Positions 35,211-44,986 of a stretch of DNA of 64,000 nucleotides are shown here, one piece after another. The DNA lies in assembly GCA_963746605.1 (NCBI GenBank), contig CAVVCH010000061.1, positions 1 to 64,000 of the forward strand, read 5' to 3'. The translations under genes were made by a program, and so were the position numbers. Below the pieces are notes generated by a model. It was not told the origin of the DNA and did not search any database. It saw nothing but the letters and a program-made list of their open reading frames with translations. Every line of letters starts with the position of its first letter. Within the stretch, counting starts at the first letter, position 1. Source of the stretch: CAVQSS01 sp963746605 (GTDB lineage: Bacteria > Desulfobacterota > RBG-13-43-22).

Positions 35211-35459
35211 ATGCCTATCTTTGAATTTGTTTGTGAACATTGCCGCCGGAATTTTGAGCTGTTGGCTACCCGGAGTGAAGACCAGGTAGCCCCGGTGTGC
35301 CCTCATTGCCAGTCCCCGGAGATTACCCGGGTGCTCTCCAGGGTCAATGCCCGGGTAGCATCCCCTTCCTCGCCGACGTCTTCCCTGCCCCAGGTCCACT
35401 CCCGGAATTGCGCCTCCGGTAATTGCAGCACCATTGAAATACCCGGGCCGACCAAATAG
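35211..35459 (+). CDS. FmdB-family zinc-ribbon protein
   Basis: An 82-residue protein. MPIFEFVCEHCRRNFELL and CPHCQSPEITRVLS give the four Cys of the FmdB/Cxxc_CxxC_SSSS zinc ribbon. The C-terminal tail is Ser/Pro-rich with CASGNC. GAGGAGG precedes ATG 35211. Members are small putative regulators of unknown role. Expression may be controlled by the leader hairpin just upstream. Confidence 0.85.
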   Translation: MPIFEFVCEHCRRNFELLATRSEDQVAPVCPHCQSPEITRVLSRVNARVASPSSPTSSLPQVHSRNCASGNCSTIEIPGPTK

Positions 35460-35583
35460 TTAATTTTTTATTAAAATTCAAAAGGTTAATAAAATTTACT
35501 TAAAGCGTTTTCTATATGCAACTCCATTGTGGAAAACTTGACAATACGTTGGAAGTGTATTAAAGGCATATACCCAAACCCAT

Positions 35584-35788
35584 ATGAGCGAACTACTTAC
35601 GGTCATAGGTCTGATACTGGTTTTGGAAGGGATTGCCCTATTTTGCCTTTCCGGAAAAATTCAAGACCTGGATCCTTAAGCTGGTGGAGATGCCGGAAGG
35701 GCAACTCAGAATCTACGGCCTGGTTTCCATGCTGATCGGCTTGCTGCTGGTCTTCGTGGCCCGGCGTTCTTCCTGGCTGAGCGGATGA
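35584..35788 (+). CDS. DUF2065-family small membrane protein (one-base frameshift)
   Basis: Two frames joined by a +1 shift at about 35627 give 67 residues: MSELLTVIGLILVLEGI, then PYFAFPEKFKTWILKLVEMP, then GQLRIYGLVSMLIGLLLVFV. This is the DUF2065 pattern (N-terminal helix with LVLEG, central PYxxFPxK, C-terminal helix with RxxGLxSMxxGLxLV). Two membrane helices. The function is unknown. It sits directly before queA, a common neighbourhood in this group. The indel is likely a sequence error. Confidence 0.72.
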
Positions 35789-35804
35789 GGGAGGTTGTCT
35801 AAGG

Positions 35805-36866
35805 ATGGGAGCCAGCCTCGCCGACTATGATTTTGAACTCCCTTCCCGGTTGGTCGCCCAGGAACCCAGCCCCATCCGGGATCAGTCGCGACTGTTCGTA
35901 TTAGGACGGGGTTCCGGTGAAACGGCCCACCGTTCATTTTACACCATCGTCGAATACCTGCATAGCGGAGACGTCCTGGTTATCAATGATACCCGGGTGA
36001 TCCCGGCCAAGTTGACCGGGCACAAAGCCTCCGGAGGGCGGGTTGAATGTTTGGTGCTGAATTATCCGGATATAACGGTTGAGAAAAGCTATACCAGCCC
36101 CTGTCTGTTGAAGGGTTCAAGAAAACCGAGGGTCGGGGATCGGATCACCTTCGGCGAATGGGGGTCGGGTGAAATCCTGCCCCCCTCGCCTAACGGGACA
36201 GCCCAAATGCTGTTTCGATTTCCCGGATCATTCGAAGCCTTCCTCCACCGGGCCGGTCAGCCTCCCCTGCCGCCTTACATTCGTCGAAAGGAGGAGGCGG
36301 CAGAAAGCCGGAACTGGGACCGGGAACGCTATCAGACGGTCTACGCGGAAAGACCGGGGGCGGTGGCGGCCCCCACCGCCGGGTTACATTTTTCCACGGA
36401 GCTGCTGACCCGGATCGAAGCCAAAGGCGTCATTATTACTCCCGTCACCCTGCACGTCGGTTATGGGACCTTTGCCTCCATCAAGACCGATGACCCGACG
36501 CAGCACCGGATGCACGCCGAATTTTATCATGTTCCCCCGGAGACTGCCCGGGTTATTCAGGAACAAAAGCGAAAAGGGAAACGCGTCTTCGCCACGGGGA
36601 CTACCAGTCTGCGGGTTCTGGAATACGTGGCCTCCAGCCAGGGAAATCTGGTGGCCGCCCAGGGGGAATGCGATCTGTTCATCACCCCCGGCTATGACTT
36701 CAAGATCGTGGATGCCTTGATTACGAATTTTCACTTACCGCGGACTACCTTGATTTTACTGGTGGCGGCCTTTGCCGGGCGCGAGAATATCCTTAGGGCC
36801 TACCGGGAGGCCATTGAGCAGCAGTATCGTTTTTACAGCTATGGCGATGCCATGCTGATCGTCTAA
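35805..36866 (+). CDS. queA: tRNA ribosyltransferase-isomerase QueA
   Basis: A 353-residue enzyme that transfers the ribosyl part of SAM to preQ1-modified tRNA, giving epoxyqueuosine. Typical segments: LADYDFELPSRLVAQEP, DVLVINDTRVIPAKL, VAAPTAGLHFSTELL, LHVGYGTFASIK, FATGTTSLRVLEYVAS and FHLPRTTLILLVAAFAG. The ribosome-binding site is GGGAGGTT. It is followed 18 bp later by tgt, the preceding step enzyme of queuosine synthesis, forming one transcription unit. No preQ1 riboswitch was seen upstream. Confidence 0.96.
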   Translation: MGASLADYDFELPSRLVAQEPSPIRDQSRLFVLGRGSGETAHRSFYTIVEYLHSGDVLVINDTRVIPAKLTGHKASGGRVECLVLNYPDITVEKSYTSPCLLKGSRKPRVGDRITFGEWGSGEILPPSPNGTAQMLFRFPGSFEAFLHRAGQPPLPPYIRRKEEAAESRNWDRERYQTVYAERPGAVAAPTAGLHFSTELLTRIEAKGVIITPVTLHVGYGTFASIKTDDPTQHRMHAEFYHVPPETARVIQEQKRKGKRVFATGTTSLRVLEYVASSQGNLVAAQGECDLFITPGYDFKIVDALITNFHLPRTTLILLVAAFAGRENILRAYREAIEQQYRFYSYGDAMLIV

Positions 36867-36884
36867 CCGGCAGCCTTCGGCGAA

Positions 36885-37994
36885 ATGTTTTCTTTTACCC
36901 TGGAACACACGGACGGCGCGGGGCGGGCCCGCCTGGGGCGGATAAAGACCGCCCACGGAGAGATCCGCACGCCGATCTTTATGCCGGTGGGCACCCAGGG
37001 AACGGTAAAGTCCCTGACCCCGGAAGACCTCCGGGAAATTGGGGCGGAAGTGATCCTGGCCAATACCTATCATTTGTACCTGCGGCCCGGACACGAACGG
37101 ATTCGCCGGCTGGGGGGACTGCACCGGTTCATGCACTGGGATTACCCGATCCTGACTGACAGCGGCGGCTACCAGGTATTCAGCCTGGGGGCCTTAAGGA
37201 AGATCTCGGCTGAAGGGGTCTCCTTCCGATCTCATATAGACGGCTCCAGCCATTTTTTAACGCCCGAGTCGACCATGGAAATCCAGGAGGCCCTGGGTTC
37301 GGATATCGCCATGTGCCTGGATGAATGCACGCCTTATCCGGTAACCCCTGAAGTCGCCCGCCGTTCGCTGGAATTGACCCGTGACTGGGCCCGGCGGTGC
37401 CGCCGGGCGCACCAGGCGGAGTCGCAGGCCTTGTTCGGGATCGTGCAGGGCAGTGTTTTTCCGAACCTGCGGCGGGAGAGCGCCGAAGCCATCAGGGAAA
37501 TCGGCTTCGAGGGATACGCTTTGGGCGGGTTAAGCGTCGGGGAGCCGTCGAATGAAAGGCTGGAGGTGATCGAAACCACCCTCCCGCTCCTGCCCGCCGA
37601 TCGGCCTCGTTACCTGATGGGCCTGGGGACCCCGGAGGACCTGGTCGAAGGGGTGGCCCGAGGTGCGGACCTGTTTGACTGCGTCTTGCCTACCCGCAAC
37701 GCCCGCAACGGGATGTTGTTTACCCGGCGGGGAAGGATGATTATAAAAAATGCCGTCTACGCGGACGATCCGCAACCGCCGGATCCGGAATGCACCTGCT
37801 ATACCTGCCGGAACTATTCCCGGGCCTATTTACGGCATTTGTATATGGCCAAGGAACTCCTGAGCTACCGTTTAAACACCTGGCATAACCTGCATTATTT
37901 TATGGAACTGATGCGGGATATCCGGCAGGCTGTGGCCGAAGATCGGTTTGGGGAATTCAAAAATAGCTTTTATCAACGAAGAAAGGAGTCGTAA
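36885..37994 (+). CDS. tgt: queuine/preQ1 tRNA-ribosyltransferase
   Basis: A 369-residue TIM-barrel enzyme exchanging guanine 34 for preQ1 in GU(N) tRNAs. GEIRTPIFMPVGTQGTVK, LANTYHLYLRPG, PILTDSGGYQVFSL (catalytic Asp), DECTPYP, GLSVGEP and DCVLPTRNARNG are present. The Zn site is CTCYTCRNYSRAYLRHL (three Cys and His). The start ATG lies soon after queA. It is followed by yajC after 2 bp, the classic queA-tgt-yajC order. Confidence 0.97.
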   Translation: MFSFTLEHTDGAGRARLGRIKTAHGEIRTPIFMPVGTQGTVKSLTPEDLREIGAEVILANTYHLYLRPGHERIRRLGGLHRFMHWDYPILTDSGGYQVFSLGALRKISAEGVSFRSHIDGSSHFLTPESTMEIQEALGSDIAMCLDECTPYPVTPEVARRSLELTRDWARRCRRAHQAESQALFGIVQGSVFPNLRRESAEAIREIGFEGYALGGLSVGEPSNERLEVIETTLPLLPADRPRYLMGLGTPEDLVEGVARGADLFDCVLPTRNARNGMLFTRRGRMIIKNAVYADDPQPPDPECTCYTCRNYSRAYLRHLYMAKELLSYRLNTWHNLHYFMELMRDIRQAVAEDRFGEFKNSFYQRRKES

Positions 37995-37996
37995 TT

Positions 37997-38356
37997 ATGA
38001 ATTGGTTTATTTCAGCGGCAGAAGCCATGGGTCTTCCCGGAACGGGAACCGGAGGATCCGGGGGAGGCGGAGGATTGATGGGCTTGCTCCCCTTGGTCCT
38101 TATGTTTGCCATTTTTTATTTTTTGTTGATCCGACCCCAGCAGAAGAAGGCCCGCCAGCATAAGGATATGTTGAGCAACCTGAAACGGGGAGACTCCATC
38201 ATTACCACCGGGGGGATTTACGGGCGCATCGTCGAAGTCAATGACAATAGCATGACCATCGAGGTAGCCGATAAGGTTCGGGTCAAGGTTGGCAAGGGCT
38301 TTGTCCACGGCCTCGCCGGCAGCGGTCAGGAAGCCCCGCCTCCGCCACCGAAATAG
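37997..38356 (+). CDS. yajC: preprotein translocase subunit YajC
   Basis: A 119-residue accessory protein of the Sec translocon. One membrane helix (GLLPLVLMFAIFYFLLIRPQ, about 30-50) is followed by the conserved QQKKARQHKDML and LKRGDSIITTGGIYGRIVEV. The N-terminal Gly-rich stretch is a local variation and the C-terminus is Pro-rich. AAAGGAG precedes ATG. Its usual partners secD and secF do not follow; dprA comes next. Confidence 0.95.
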   Translation: MNWFISAAEAMGLPGTGTGGSGGGGGLMGLLPLVLMFAIFYFLLIRPQQKKARQHKDMLSNLKRGDSIITTGGIYGRIVEVNDNSMTIEVADKVRVKVGKGFVHGLAGSGQEAPPPPPK

Positions 38357-38403
38357 CGGGATCCGCTGAGGCTTGAACGGCCGCCGCTGAGGAATAGACG
38401 ACT

Positions 38404-39510
38404 ATGACGAGGGATCCACGGTATGCCTGGCTGGCCTTAAGCCGCATCCCCGGTATCGGCCGGGTCCTCTATCGGCGTCTGATCGAACGCTTCGGCTCCC
38501 CTGCCGGTGTGTTTCAGGCCCGGCACCGGGAACTTCTGGGAGTGGAAGGGCTGGGGGAGCAGACCGTCCGGAACATCCTGAATTTCAAGGGAGAGGACGC
38601 GGTGAAGCGGGAGATCGAGGCCTTGGACAGGCTCAAGATCCACCTGCTGACGCTGAGGGATCCCCATTATCCGCCCCTGTTGGCCGAAATTCACGATCCG
38701 CCACCGTTTCTCTATTATCAAGGACGTGCTTCAGAACAAGATCGCCGGGTCATGGCCGTGGTCGGCTCCCGGAATGGCAGTCCTTACGGGATCAAGGTGA
38801 CCGAGCGACTGGCCTACGGTCTGGCGCAGCAGGGCCTGGCCATTGCCAGCGGCTTGGCCCGGGGCATCGATACGGCCGCCCACGAGGGGGCCTTGCAGGC
38901 CAAGGGCCGCACCGTGGCGGTGCTGGGTTCCGGCCTGGATGTGATTTATCCGCCGGAGAATAGAAAGCTGGCGGAACGAATCATGGAGTCCGGAATGATC
39001 TGCTCCGAATTCCCGCCGGGGACCCTTCCGGAGCGGCAGAATTTTCCGGTGCGCAACCGGATCATCAGCGGGATATCTTTGGGAGTGGTGATCGTGGAAG
39101 CCGGTATGCGCAGCGGTTCCCTGATTACGGCCCGCCTGGCCTTGGAGCAGGGACGGGAGGTCTTTGCCGTGCCCGGAAGCATTGAATCGTTTAAGAGTTC
39201 CGGGACGCATCATCTGATCAAACAGGGGGCCAAGCTGGTGGAGCATGCCCAGGACATCCTGGATGAAATTCCAGGACCGTCTTCCGGTCGGCCGGCCACC
39301 CCAACCGATCCGGAATTTTTCACGCCCTTACCTCCTTTCACTCCGGAACAGGAGAGGATTTGGAAGGCGCTGGCCGACGGCCCGGTACAGGTGGATCCCC
39401 TGGCCCGCCAAACCGGATTGGGGATGGGAATCCTGTTGTCTCAGTTGCTGGAAATGGAAATCAAAGGCTGGGTCAGACAATTGCCCGGCAAATTTTTTGA
39501 AAAAGGATAG
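38404..39510 (+). CDS. dprA: DNA-processing protein DprA/Smf
   Basis: A 368-residue protein. N-terminal HhH region (LSRIPGIGRVLYRRLIERFG), then the Rossmann DprA core: MAVVGSRNGSPYGIKVTERL, ASGLARGIDTAAHEGAL, AVLGSGLDVIYPPENRKL, SEFPPGT, FPVRNRIISGIS and GREVFAVPGS. A C-terminal winged helix (about 305-365) follows. It loads RecA on incoming single-stranded DNA in transformation. It is 10 bp upstream of topA, a common pair. Confidence 0.95.
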   Translation: MTRDPRYAWLALSRIPGIGRVLYRRLIERFGSPAGVFQARHRELLGVEGLGEQTVRNILNFKGEDAVKREIEALDRLKIHLLTLRDPHYPPLLAEIHDPPPFLYYQGRASEQDRRVMAVVGSRNGSPYGIKVTERLAYGLAQQGLAIASGLARGIDTAAHEGALQAKGRTVAVLGSGLDVIYPPENRKLAERIMESGMICSEFPPGTLPERQNFPVRNRIISGISLGVVIVEAGMRSGSLITARLALEQGREVFAVPGSIESFKSSGTHHLIKQGAKLVEHAQDILDEIPGPSSGRPATPTDPEFFTPLPPFTPEQERIWKALADGPVQVDPLARQTGLGMGILLSQLLEMEIKGWVRQLPGKFFEKG

Positions 39511-39520
39511 GAACGAGGGA

Positions 39521-42076
39521 ATGGAAAAATCTTTACTAATCGTGGAATCCCCGACCAAGGTTCGGACCATAAAGAAATATTTAGGCGCGGATTTCGATGT
39601 CCGGGCCTCCCTGGGACACGTGAAGGACCTGCCCCCCAATCTGCTGGGAGTGGACGTGGAACACGATTTCAAACCGGAATTCCAAATCATCTCCGGGAAA
39701 AATAAGGTCCTGAAAGACCTGAGACAAGCCGCCCAGAAAGCGAAGCGCATTTATTTGGCCCCCGACCCGGACCGGGAAGGCGAAGCGATTGCCTGGCATA
39801 TCGCCGAGGAGCTGGCCGATCCCCAAAAAGAGTTCCATCGGGTCTTATTTCATGAACTGTCCGAGCGAGCCATCCTGGAGGCCTTGCAGCATCCGGAACC
39901 GCTGAATGAGAACCGGTTCCAATCCCAGTTGGCCCGCAGGATCCTGGACCGTTTGGTGGGGTATCAGATTTCTCCCCTGCTCTGGCAGAAAGTCAAACGG
40001 GGGCTCAGTGCCGGCCGGGTCCAATCGGTGGCCGTGCGTCTGATCTGTGACCGGGAGAAGGAAATCCAGGCCTTCGTCTCCAGGGAATACTGGTCGATAA
40101 CAGCGCTGCTGAGCCCGGAAGAGGAAGCCCGGACGCCGGTGGAAAGCCCGCCCTCCACTTTTGAGGCCAAGCTGGTCAAGGTCCAGGGAAAGGCGGCCAA
40201 GATCGCCAACCAGGAGCAGGCCGACCGGATCGTTGCCCAGCTTTCAGGGGAATCGTTCCGGGTGACCCGGATCGATCGAAAGGAACGGTTGCGGAACCCC
40301 TCCGCCCCCTTCACCACCAGCCAGTTGCAGCAGGAGGCCTTTCGGAAGCTTCGGTTTCCGGCTAAAAAGACCATGTTTTTGGCGCAGCGGCTTTACGAGG
40401 GGTAGAGGTGGGCGACCAGGGCCTGGTGGGCCTGATTACCTATATGCGCACCGATTCCACCCGGGTCTCCAAAGAGGCGCTGGAGGCCGTTCGAGACCAT
40501 ATCATGAAACAATACGGCCCGGAGTACCTGCCGGGCCGCCCCTTAAGCTACCCCAATAAAAAGGGTGCCCAGGACGCGCACGAGGCCATCCGTCCCACTT
40601 CCCTGGATCTGACGCCGGATCGGATCGCCGCCTATCTGGAAAAGGACCTGCTGGCCCTGTATCGGTTGATCTGGAACCGTTTTGTCGCCAGCCAGATGAA
40701 GCCGGCCAAAATCGACCAGACCTCCGTGGATATTGGCGCCGGAGAGGCGCTCTTCAGGGCCACCGGCTCGATCCTGAAATTCCCCGGGTTTACCAAGGTC
40801 TATGTGGCCGGGAAAGACCTGACTGAAGGAGAGGCCGCGGAAGAGGACAAGGCCGCTCAGCTTCCCGACCTGCGGATGGAGCAACTGCTGACGCTGTGGT
40901 CGCTGAATCCCAAACAGCATTTTACGCAGCCGCCCTCTCGTTATACCGAGGCCACGCTGGTCAAGGAGTTGGAAGAAAAAGGGATCGGCCGGCCCAGCAC
41001 CTACGCCGCCATCATCTCCACCATCCAGGACAAGGAGTATGCCAACAAGGAGAAACAATTTTTCCGTCCCACGGAGCTCGGTTTTCTAGTGACCGACCTG
41101 CTGGTAAAAAATTTCCCGGAAATTCTGGACGTCCAGTTTACCTCCCAAATGGAGAACAACCTGGATCAGATCGAGGAAGGGAAAATGAACTGGATTCGGG
41201 TGCTGGAGAATTTTTACCAGCCCTTCGCGGAGACGCTGATCAAGGCCAAGGCCGAGATGAAGCAGGTCAAGGGCCTGGGATTAAAAACCGACATTACCTG
41301 TCCCCAATGCCGCCAGCCGATGACCATTCGCTTGGGTAAGAATGGGCCTTTTTTGGCCTGTTCCGGCTACCCCCAATGCAAGCAGACCATGAATTTCACC
41401 CGTGATGAGCGGGGTAAGATCCAACCTCAGGAAGAGGCCCCTGAGGCGGCCTCGGAAAAAGAATGCCCCCAGTGCGGGAAGCCGATGGTGGTGCGGAAAG
41501 GCAGGTTCGGCGCCTTCTGGGCCTGTTCCGGGTACCCGCAGTGCCGGGAAACCCAACCCTTGATCCAGGGCGGACAGGAGGCGTCTCGCGGCGACAACCC
41601 CCGTGCCCACCGGCCAGGTTTGCCCGCAATGCGGCAGCCCCATGCTCCTGAAAAAAAATCGGTTTGGGGGGGAATTCCTGGCCTGCGAGAAATATCCTAA
41701 ATGCAAGACGGCCCGGTCGCTGGAAACGGACATCCCCTGCGCCAATTCGAACTGCACGGGGAAACTGGTGCCGCGGATGACGAAAAGAGGGTTGCGTTTT
41801 TACGGCTGCAGCCGTTACCCGGAATGCAATTTTCTTCTCTGGGGAAAACCGGTGCAGCAGCCCTGCCCGGAGTGCCAGTCGCCGCTGCTGATGGAGAAGA
41901 CCAGCAAACGGGAGGGTACGTACCTGGCCTGCCCCAGGAAAGAATGCGGGTACAAGGAAAGCAAGACCCGGGAGGATTCAGGGCAGGAGAAAAATGTTTA
42001 TAAGGAATCGGATTTCGTTTCTTCGTTAAACAAAAAAAATAGCTCATTAATGCCTGCAAACCAAGCAACCAAATAA
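39521..42076 (+). CDS. topA: DNA topoisomerase I (two compensating frameshifts)
   Basis: Type IA topoisomerase, about 851 residues if two indels are corrected. Frame one starts MEKSLLIVESPTKVRTIKKY (Toprim), with PDPDREGEAIAWHIAEEL. It stops at 40405 after AQRLYEG; adding one G in the GGGG run restores VGDQGLVGLITYMRTDSTRV with the active-site Tyr. A second shift near 41590 (+1) restores the C-terminus, which holds about five zinc ribbons (CPQCRQP, CPQCGKP, CPQCGSP, CPECQSP and a variant). The gene is essential, so both breaks are almost surely sequence errors. The last 30 residues are unusually polar. Confidence 0.9.
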
Positions 42077-42102
42077 ACGGATTTGATCTAGATTTCGACC
42101 TT

Positions 42103-43426
42103 TTGCCATCCAGTAGACTGTTGATCATCGGCGCCGGTTTGGCGGGCTGTGAGGCGGCCTGGCAGGCCGCCCGTCGAGGGATCGACCTGGAATTATGGGA
42201 GATGAAACCCCGGCGCTTCACCCCGGCCCATCATTCACCCGATTTGGCTGAATTGGTCTGCAGCAATTCCCTCCGTTCCTCCGACCTTCAAAACGCCGTG
42301 GGTCTACTCAAGGAGGAGATGCGTCTCCTGGGGTCCTTGGTAATGGAGTCGGCCCTGGTCAACCGGGTTCCGGCCGGCAAAGCCCTGGCCGTGGACCGGG
42401 AGGGGTTTGCCCGGTTCATCACCCGGAAGATTCAGGAACATGCGAAAGTGCGGCTGGTCTCCCGGGAAGCGTCGGACCTCCCGCCCGGGCGGCCCCTGAT
42501 TCTGGCCAGCGGTCCTTTGACCACCGAAGATTTGGCCGGCGCACTGGGCCTTTTTCTGGGAAGGGAGCATTTGCATTTCTATGATGCCATTGCCCCGATT
42601 GTCTACGCCGAATCGGTCGACGGGACCAAAGCCTATCGCGGATCCCGTTACGGCCACGGTGGGGATGATTATCTTAATTGCCCCCTGACCGAAGACGAGT
42701 ACCGTCATTTTGTCCGCCAACTGCTTGCAGGCCGAACAAGTACCCCTCCATCCTTTTGAAGCCATACACTATTTCGAAGGCTGCCTCCCGATCGAGGTGA
42801 TGGCCCAACGCGGTGAGGAAACCCTGCGGTACGGTCCGATGAAGCCCGTGGGACTGCCGGATCCCCGTACCGGCAGGATCCCCCAGGCCGTGGTCCAGTT
42901 GCGCCAGGACAACGCCGACGGGTCCCTTTATAATCTGGTAGGTTTTCAAACCAAACTGAAGTGGAAGGACCAGGAGCGGGTTTTCCGTCTGATCCCCGGC
43001 CTGGAGCGGGCCGAATTTGCCCGGTTGGGAAGCGTCCACCGGAACACCTTTGTGGACGGACCCCGGGTATTGCTGCCCACCCTGCAGCTGAAGAAAGACT
43101 TGGAACTATTGTTAGCCGGCCAGATTACCGGGGTGGAAGGGTACGTGGAATCGGCGGCCATGGGAATTCTGGCCGGGATCAATGCCGTCCGGCTGATGGA
43201 AGGCCGGTCCCTGGTGGTTCCGCCTCCCACGACCGCCCTGGGGGCCCTGGTCGGGCATATCAGCCGGGAAGGCCAATCGGATTTTCAGCCCATGAATATC
43301 AATTTCGGTCTTTTTCCAGCCCTGCCGGGAAGGATTCACCGCCGGGAGCGAGGCGCTCATTACGCCCGGAGGGCGTTGGATGATTTTCAAGCCTGGATGG
43401 CCGCCGAGGGGCTGGACCCGGAGTAG
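42103..43426 (+). CDS. trmFO: methylenetetrahydrofolate-tRNA methyltransferase TrmFO (frameshifted)
   Basis: FAD- and folate-dependent tRNA U54 methyltransferase. The first frame: LLIIGAGLAGCEAAWQAAR (FAD site), LAELVCSNSLRSSDLQNAVG, LAVDREGFARFIT and DAIAPIVYAESVD. The second frame continues at about 42720: AEQVPLHPFEAIHYFEGCLP, VGLPDPRTG, TQL-type QLRQDN, and ends MNINFGLFPALPGRIHRRER. One +1 base joins them into about 440 residues, the normal size. The start is TTG 42103 with weak signals. It follows topA by 26 bp, a conserved pair in this group. Confidence 0.93.
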
Positions 43427-43446
43427 AGTGGATTTTGATCGGTTTC

Positions 43447-43541
43447 ATGAACGTCGAACATCAAACTTTCAACATCGAATGTTTAATGGAGGTTTGTTTT
43501 TCATTCAAGTTGGGCGTTCGATGTTCAATGTTCGATGTTCA
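43447..43541. repeat. dispersed repeat B, copy 2
   Basis: ATGAACGTCGAACATCAAAC on the left, TTCGATGTTCAATGTTCGAT on the right, with a centre (TTTAATGGAGGTTTGTTTTT) close to that of copy 1 at 32627-32721. It separates trmFO from the convergent cupin gene. Confidence 0.85.
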
Positions 43542-43546
43542 GTTTC

Positions 43547-43961
43547 CTATTCAATCAGCGGCGTAGCCAGGGTCTCCGGTTCGTCCGAGCCGTCGGCCTG
43601 GTTTCGAAAGGCCACCAGATAGAGCAAGGCAGTTCCGGTGTTTTTGACCGCGTGTTTGACCCGGGGCGGGATGACCAGAAAGGTATGATGGTCGGCTATC
43701 TGTCTTTGTTGAATGGCTCGCCGAGCCTTCATCCTGCCAGACGATCCGGAGGGGGCCGCCGCAAAAGAATAGCCATTCCGTGACCCGTGGATGGACATGG
43801 TTTCCCCGAATGGAGCCCGGTTCCAGGGAGACGGTGTGGAAGGAGGCCCAGTCGAGGGGCGGCCCGGCATCCAAAGGACTTTCGCTAAAAGGAGCAAAAG
43901 ACCAACCCCGCGGTTCCAGGCGAAAACGGTCCGGCAGGGAAACAATCTGCAATGCATTCAT
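43547..43961 (-). CDS. cupin-domain protein (one-base frameshift)
   Basis: Two frames joined by one +1 base near 43725 give about 137 residues: MNALQIVSLPDRFRLEPRGW, then SIRGNHVHPRVTEWLFFCGG (metal-binding His-x-His), then HHTFLVIPPRVKHAVKNTG (second cupin motif with His) and ALLYLVAFRNQ. It resembles cupins of the dTDP-sugar isomerase/WxcM-like type found near sugar genes. GGAG precedes ATG 43961. The start codon overlaps that of the divergent GT9 gene. The function is not known. Confidence 0.65.
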
Positions 43962-44986
43962 CAGAAGCTCCGATCTTATTCATTCATCAGGGGGCCTTGG
44001 GGGACCTGCTGCTGTCCCTTCCGGCCCTTTATTCCCTGAGGGTCTACCATGAAAACCATCCCTGGATCCTGGTAGGTAATACGGCCAATCTGGCTTTGCT
44101 TCATCACCGTTTCTACGGCCAGGCCGTCCGTTCTCACCATGAAAAGGAATGGGCCTATTTGTATCAAGAGAGCCCCCTGCTGCCGGAACGGTTCCGTCGA
44201 TTTCTGGAACATTCCGAACGGGTCTATATTTTTGCGCCCCAACCCCCGGAGTTGTTGATTCGAAATGTAAAAGCCATCGGCACTTTCCCGGTTGACTGGA
44301 TCCCCTCTTTCCCCGGGAGAGCGCGAAAAAAATCCGTACCGGACGTGCAGCAGGAGGTTTTATCCGCCTGGGGTGTCCCCTGGGTTTCACCCGAAAGAAC
44401 CCTGTTCCCCAGCGACCAGGATCGGCAGACGGGTCTTCAGGTCCTGGAGCGAATTGGAATGGGGTGCAGGTCGGGAGTTTCCCCCTGGGCCATTCATCCC
44501 GGCAGCGGCGGGCGGTCCAAAAATTGGCCCTTGGAAAATTTTTTAAACCTGGCCGATCAACTCCAAGCCCAACAGAAACGGCAACCCTTTTTTATCCTCG
44601 GCCCGGTGGAGGAAGAAGTCTCCCCCCAAATCGCCGAAACCATTGAAGCCCGGGGATTCCCTCTGGTTCGCCGCCTCTCCCTAAACGGGCTGGCAGGAGT
44701 CCTGGATCTTTCGGCCGGCTACCTGGGCAACGATTCCGGTGTCACCCACCTGGCGGCCGCCCTGAACCTTCCCACCATCGCCTTGTTCGGCCCGACCGAT
44801 CCCGATCTTTGGGGACCGGTCGGGAAAAAGGTCATCATCCTCCGATCCGGGGAATCCGACGCGCCCGGCCGAACCAAGGCGCCTCTACCGGAGACTGCCG
44901 GAGGGAAATGGGAAGGTCTAACTGGGCTAGCGGCGCGTGCTGGCCCTGGGCTAACTCCCCCGGCAAAGGCGATTACCGGGTCTTGA
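43952..44986 (+). CDS. glycosyltransferase family 9 (heptosyltransferase-like)
   Basis: A 344-residue GT-B protein like ADP-heptose:LPS heptosyltransferases. QGALGDLLLSLPALYSLR is the N-terminal signature; WAIHPGSGGRSKNWPLENF and YLGNDSGVTHLAAALNLPTI with ALFGPTDPDLWGP form the donor site. The last ~40 residues are low in typical features. It would add sugar to LPS core. Start ATG 43952 lies inside the divergent cupin's start region. Its 3' end overlaps the corrected 3' end of the minus-strand DUF1285 gene by about 14 bp. Confidence 0.87.
   Translation: MHSSEAPILFIHQGALGDLLLSLPALYSLRVYHENHPWILVGNTANLALLHHRFYGQAVRSHHEKEWAYLYQESPLLPERFRRFLEHSERVYIFAPQPPELLIRNVKAIGTFPVDWIPSFPGRARKKSVPDVQQEVLSAWGVPWVSPERTLFPSDQDRQTGLQVLERIGMGCRSGVSPWAIHPGSGGRSKNWPLENFLNLADQLQAQQKRQPFFILGPVEEEVSPQIAETIEARGFPLVRRLSLNGLAGVLDLSAGYLGNDSGVTHLAAALNLPTIALFGPTDPDLWGPVGKKVIILRSGESDAPGRTKAPLPETAGGKWEGLTGLAARAGPGLTPPAKAITGS

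Noticed and set aside
35460..35804. preQ1 riboswitch before queA
   Set aside because: The space is filled by the DUF2065 gene; no short H-type pseudoknot pattern was seen before the queA start.
39521..42076. Programmed frameshifting in topA
   Set aside because: The two shifts go in opposite directions, lie in or near G-runs without a typical slippery heptamer, and similar breaks occur in many unrelated genes here.
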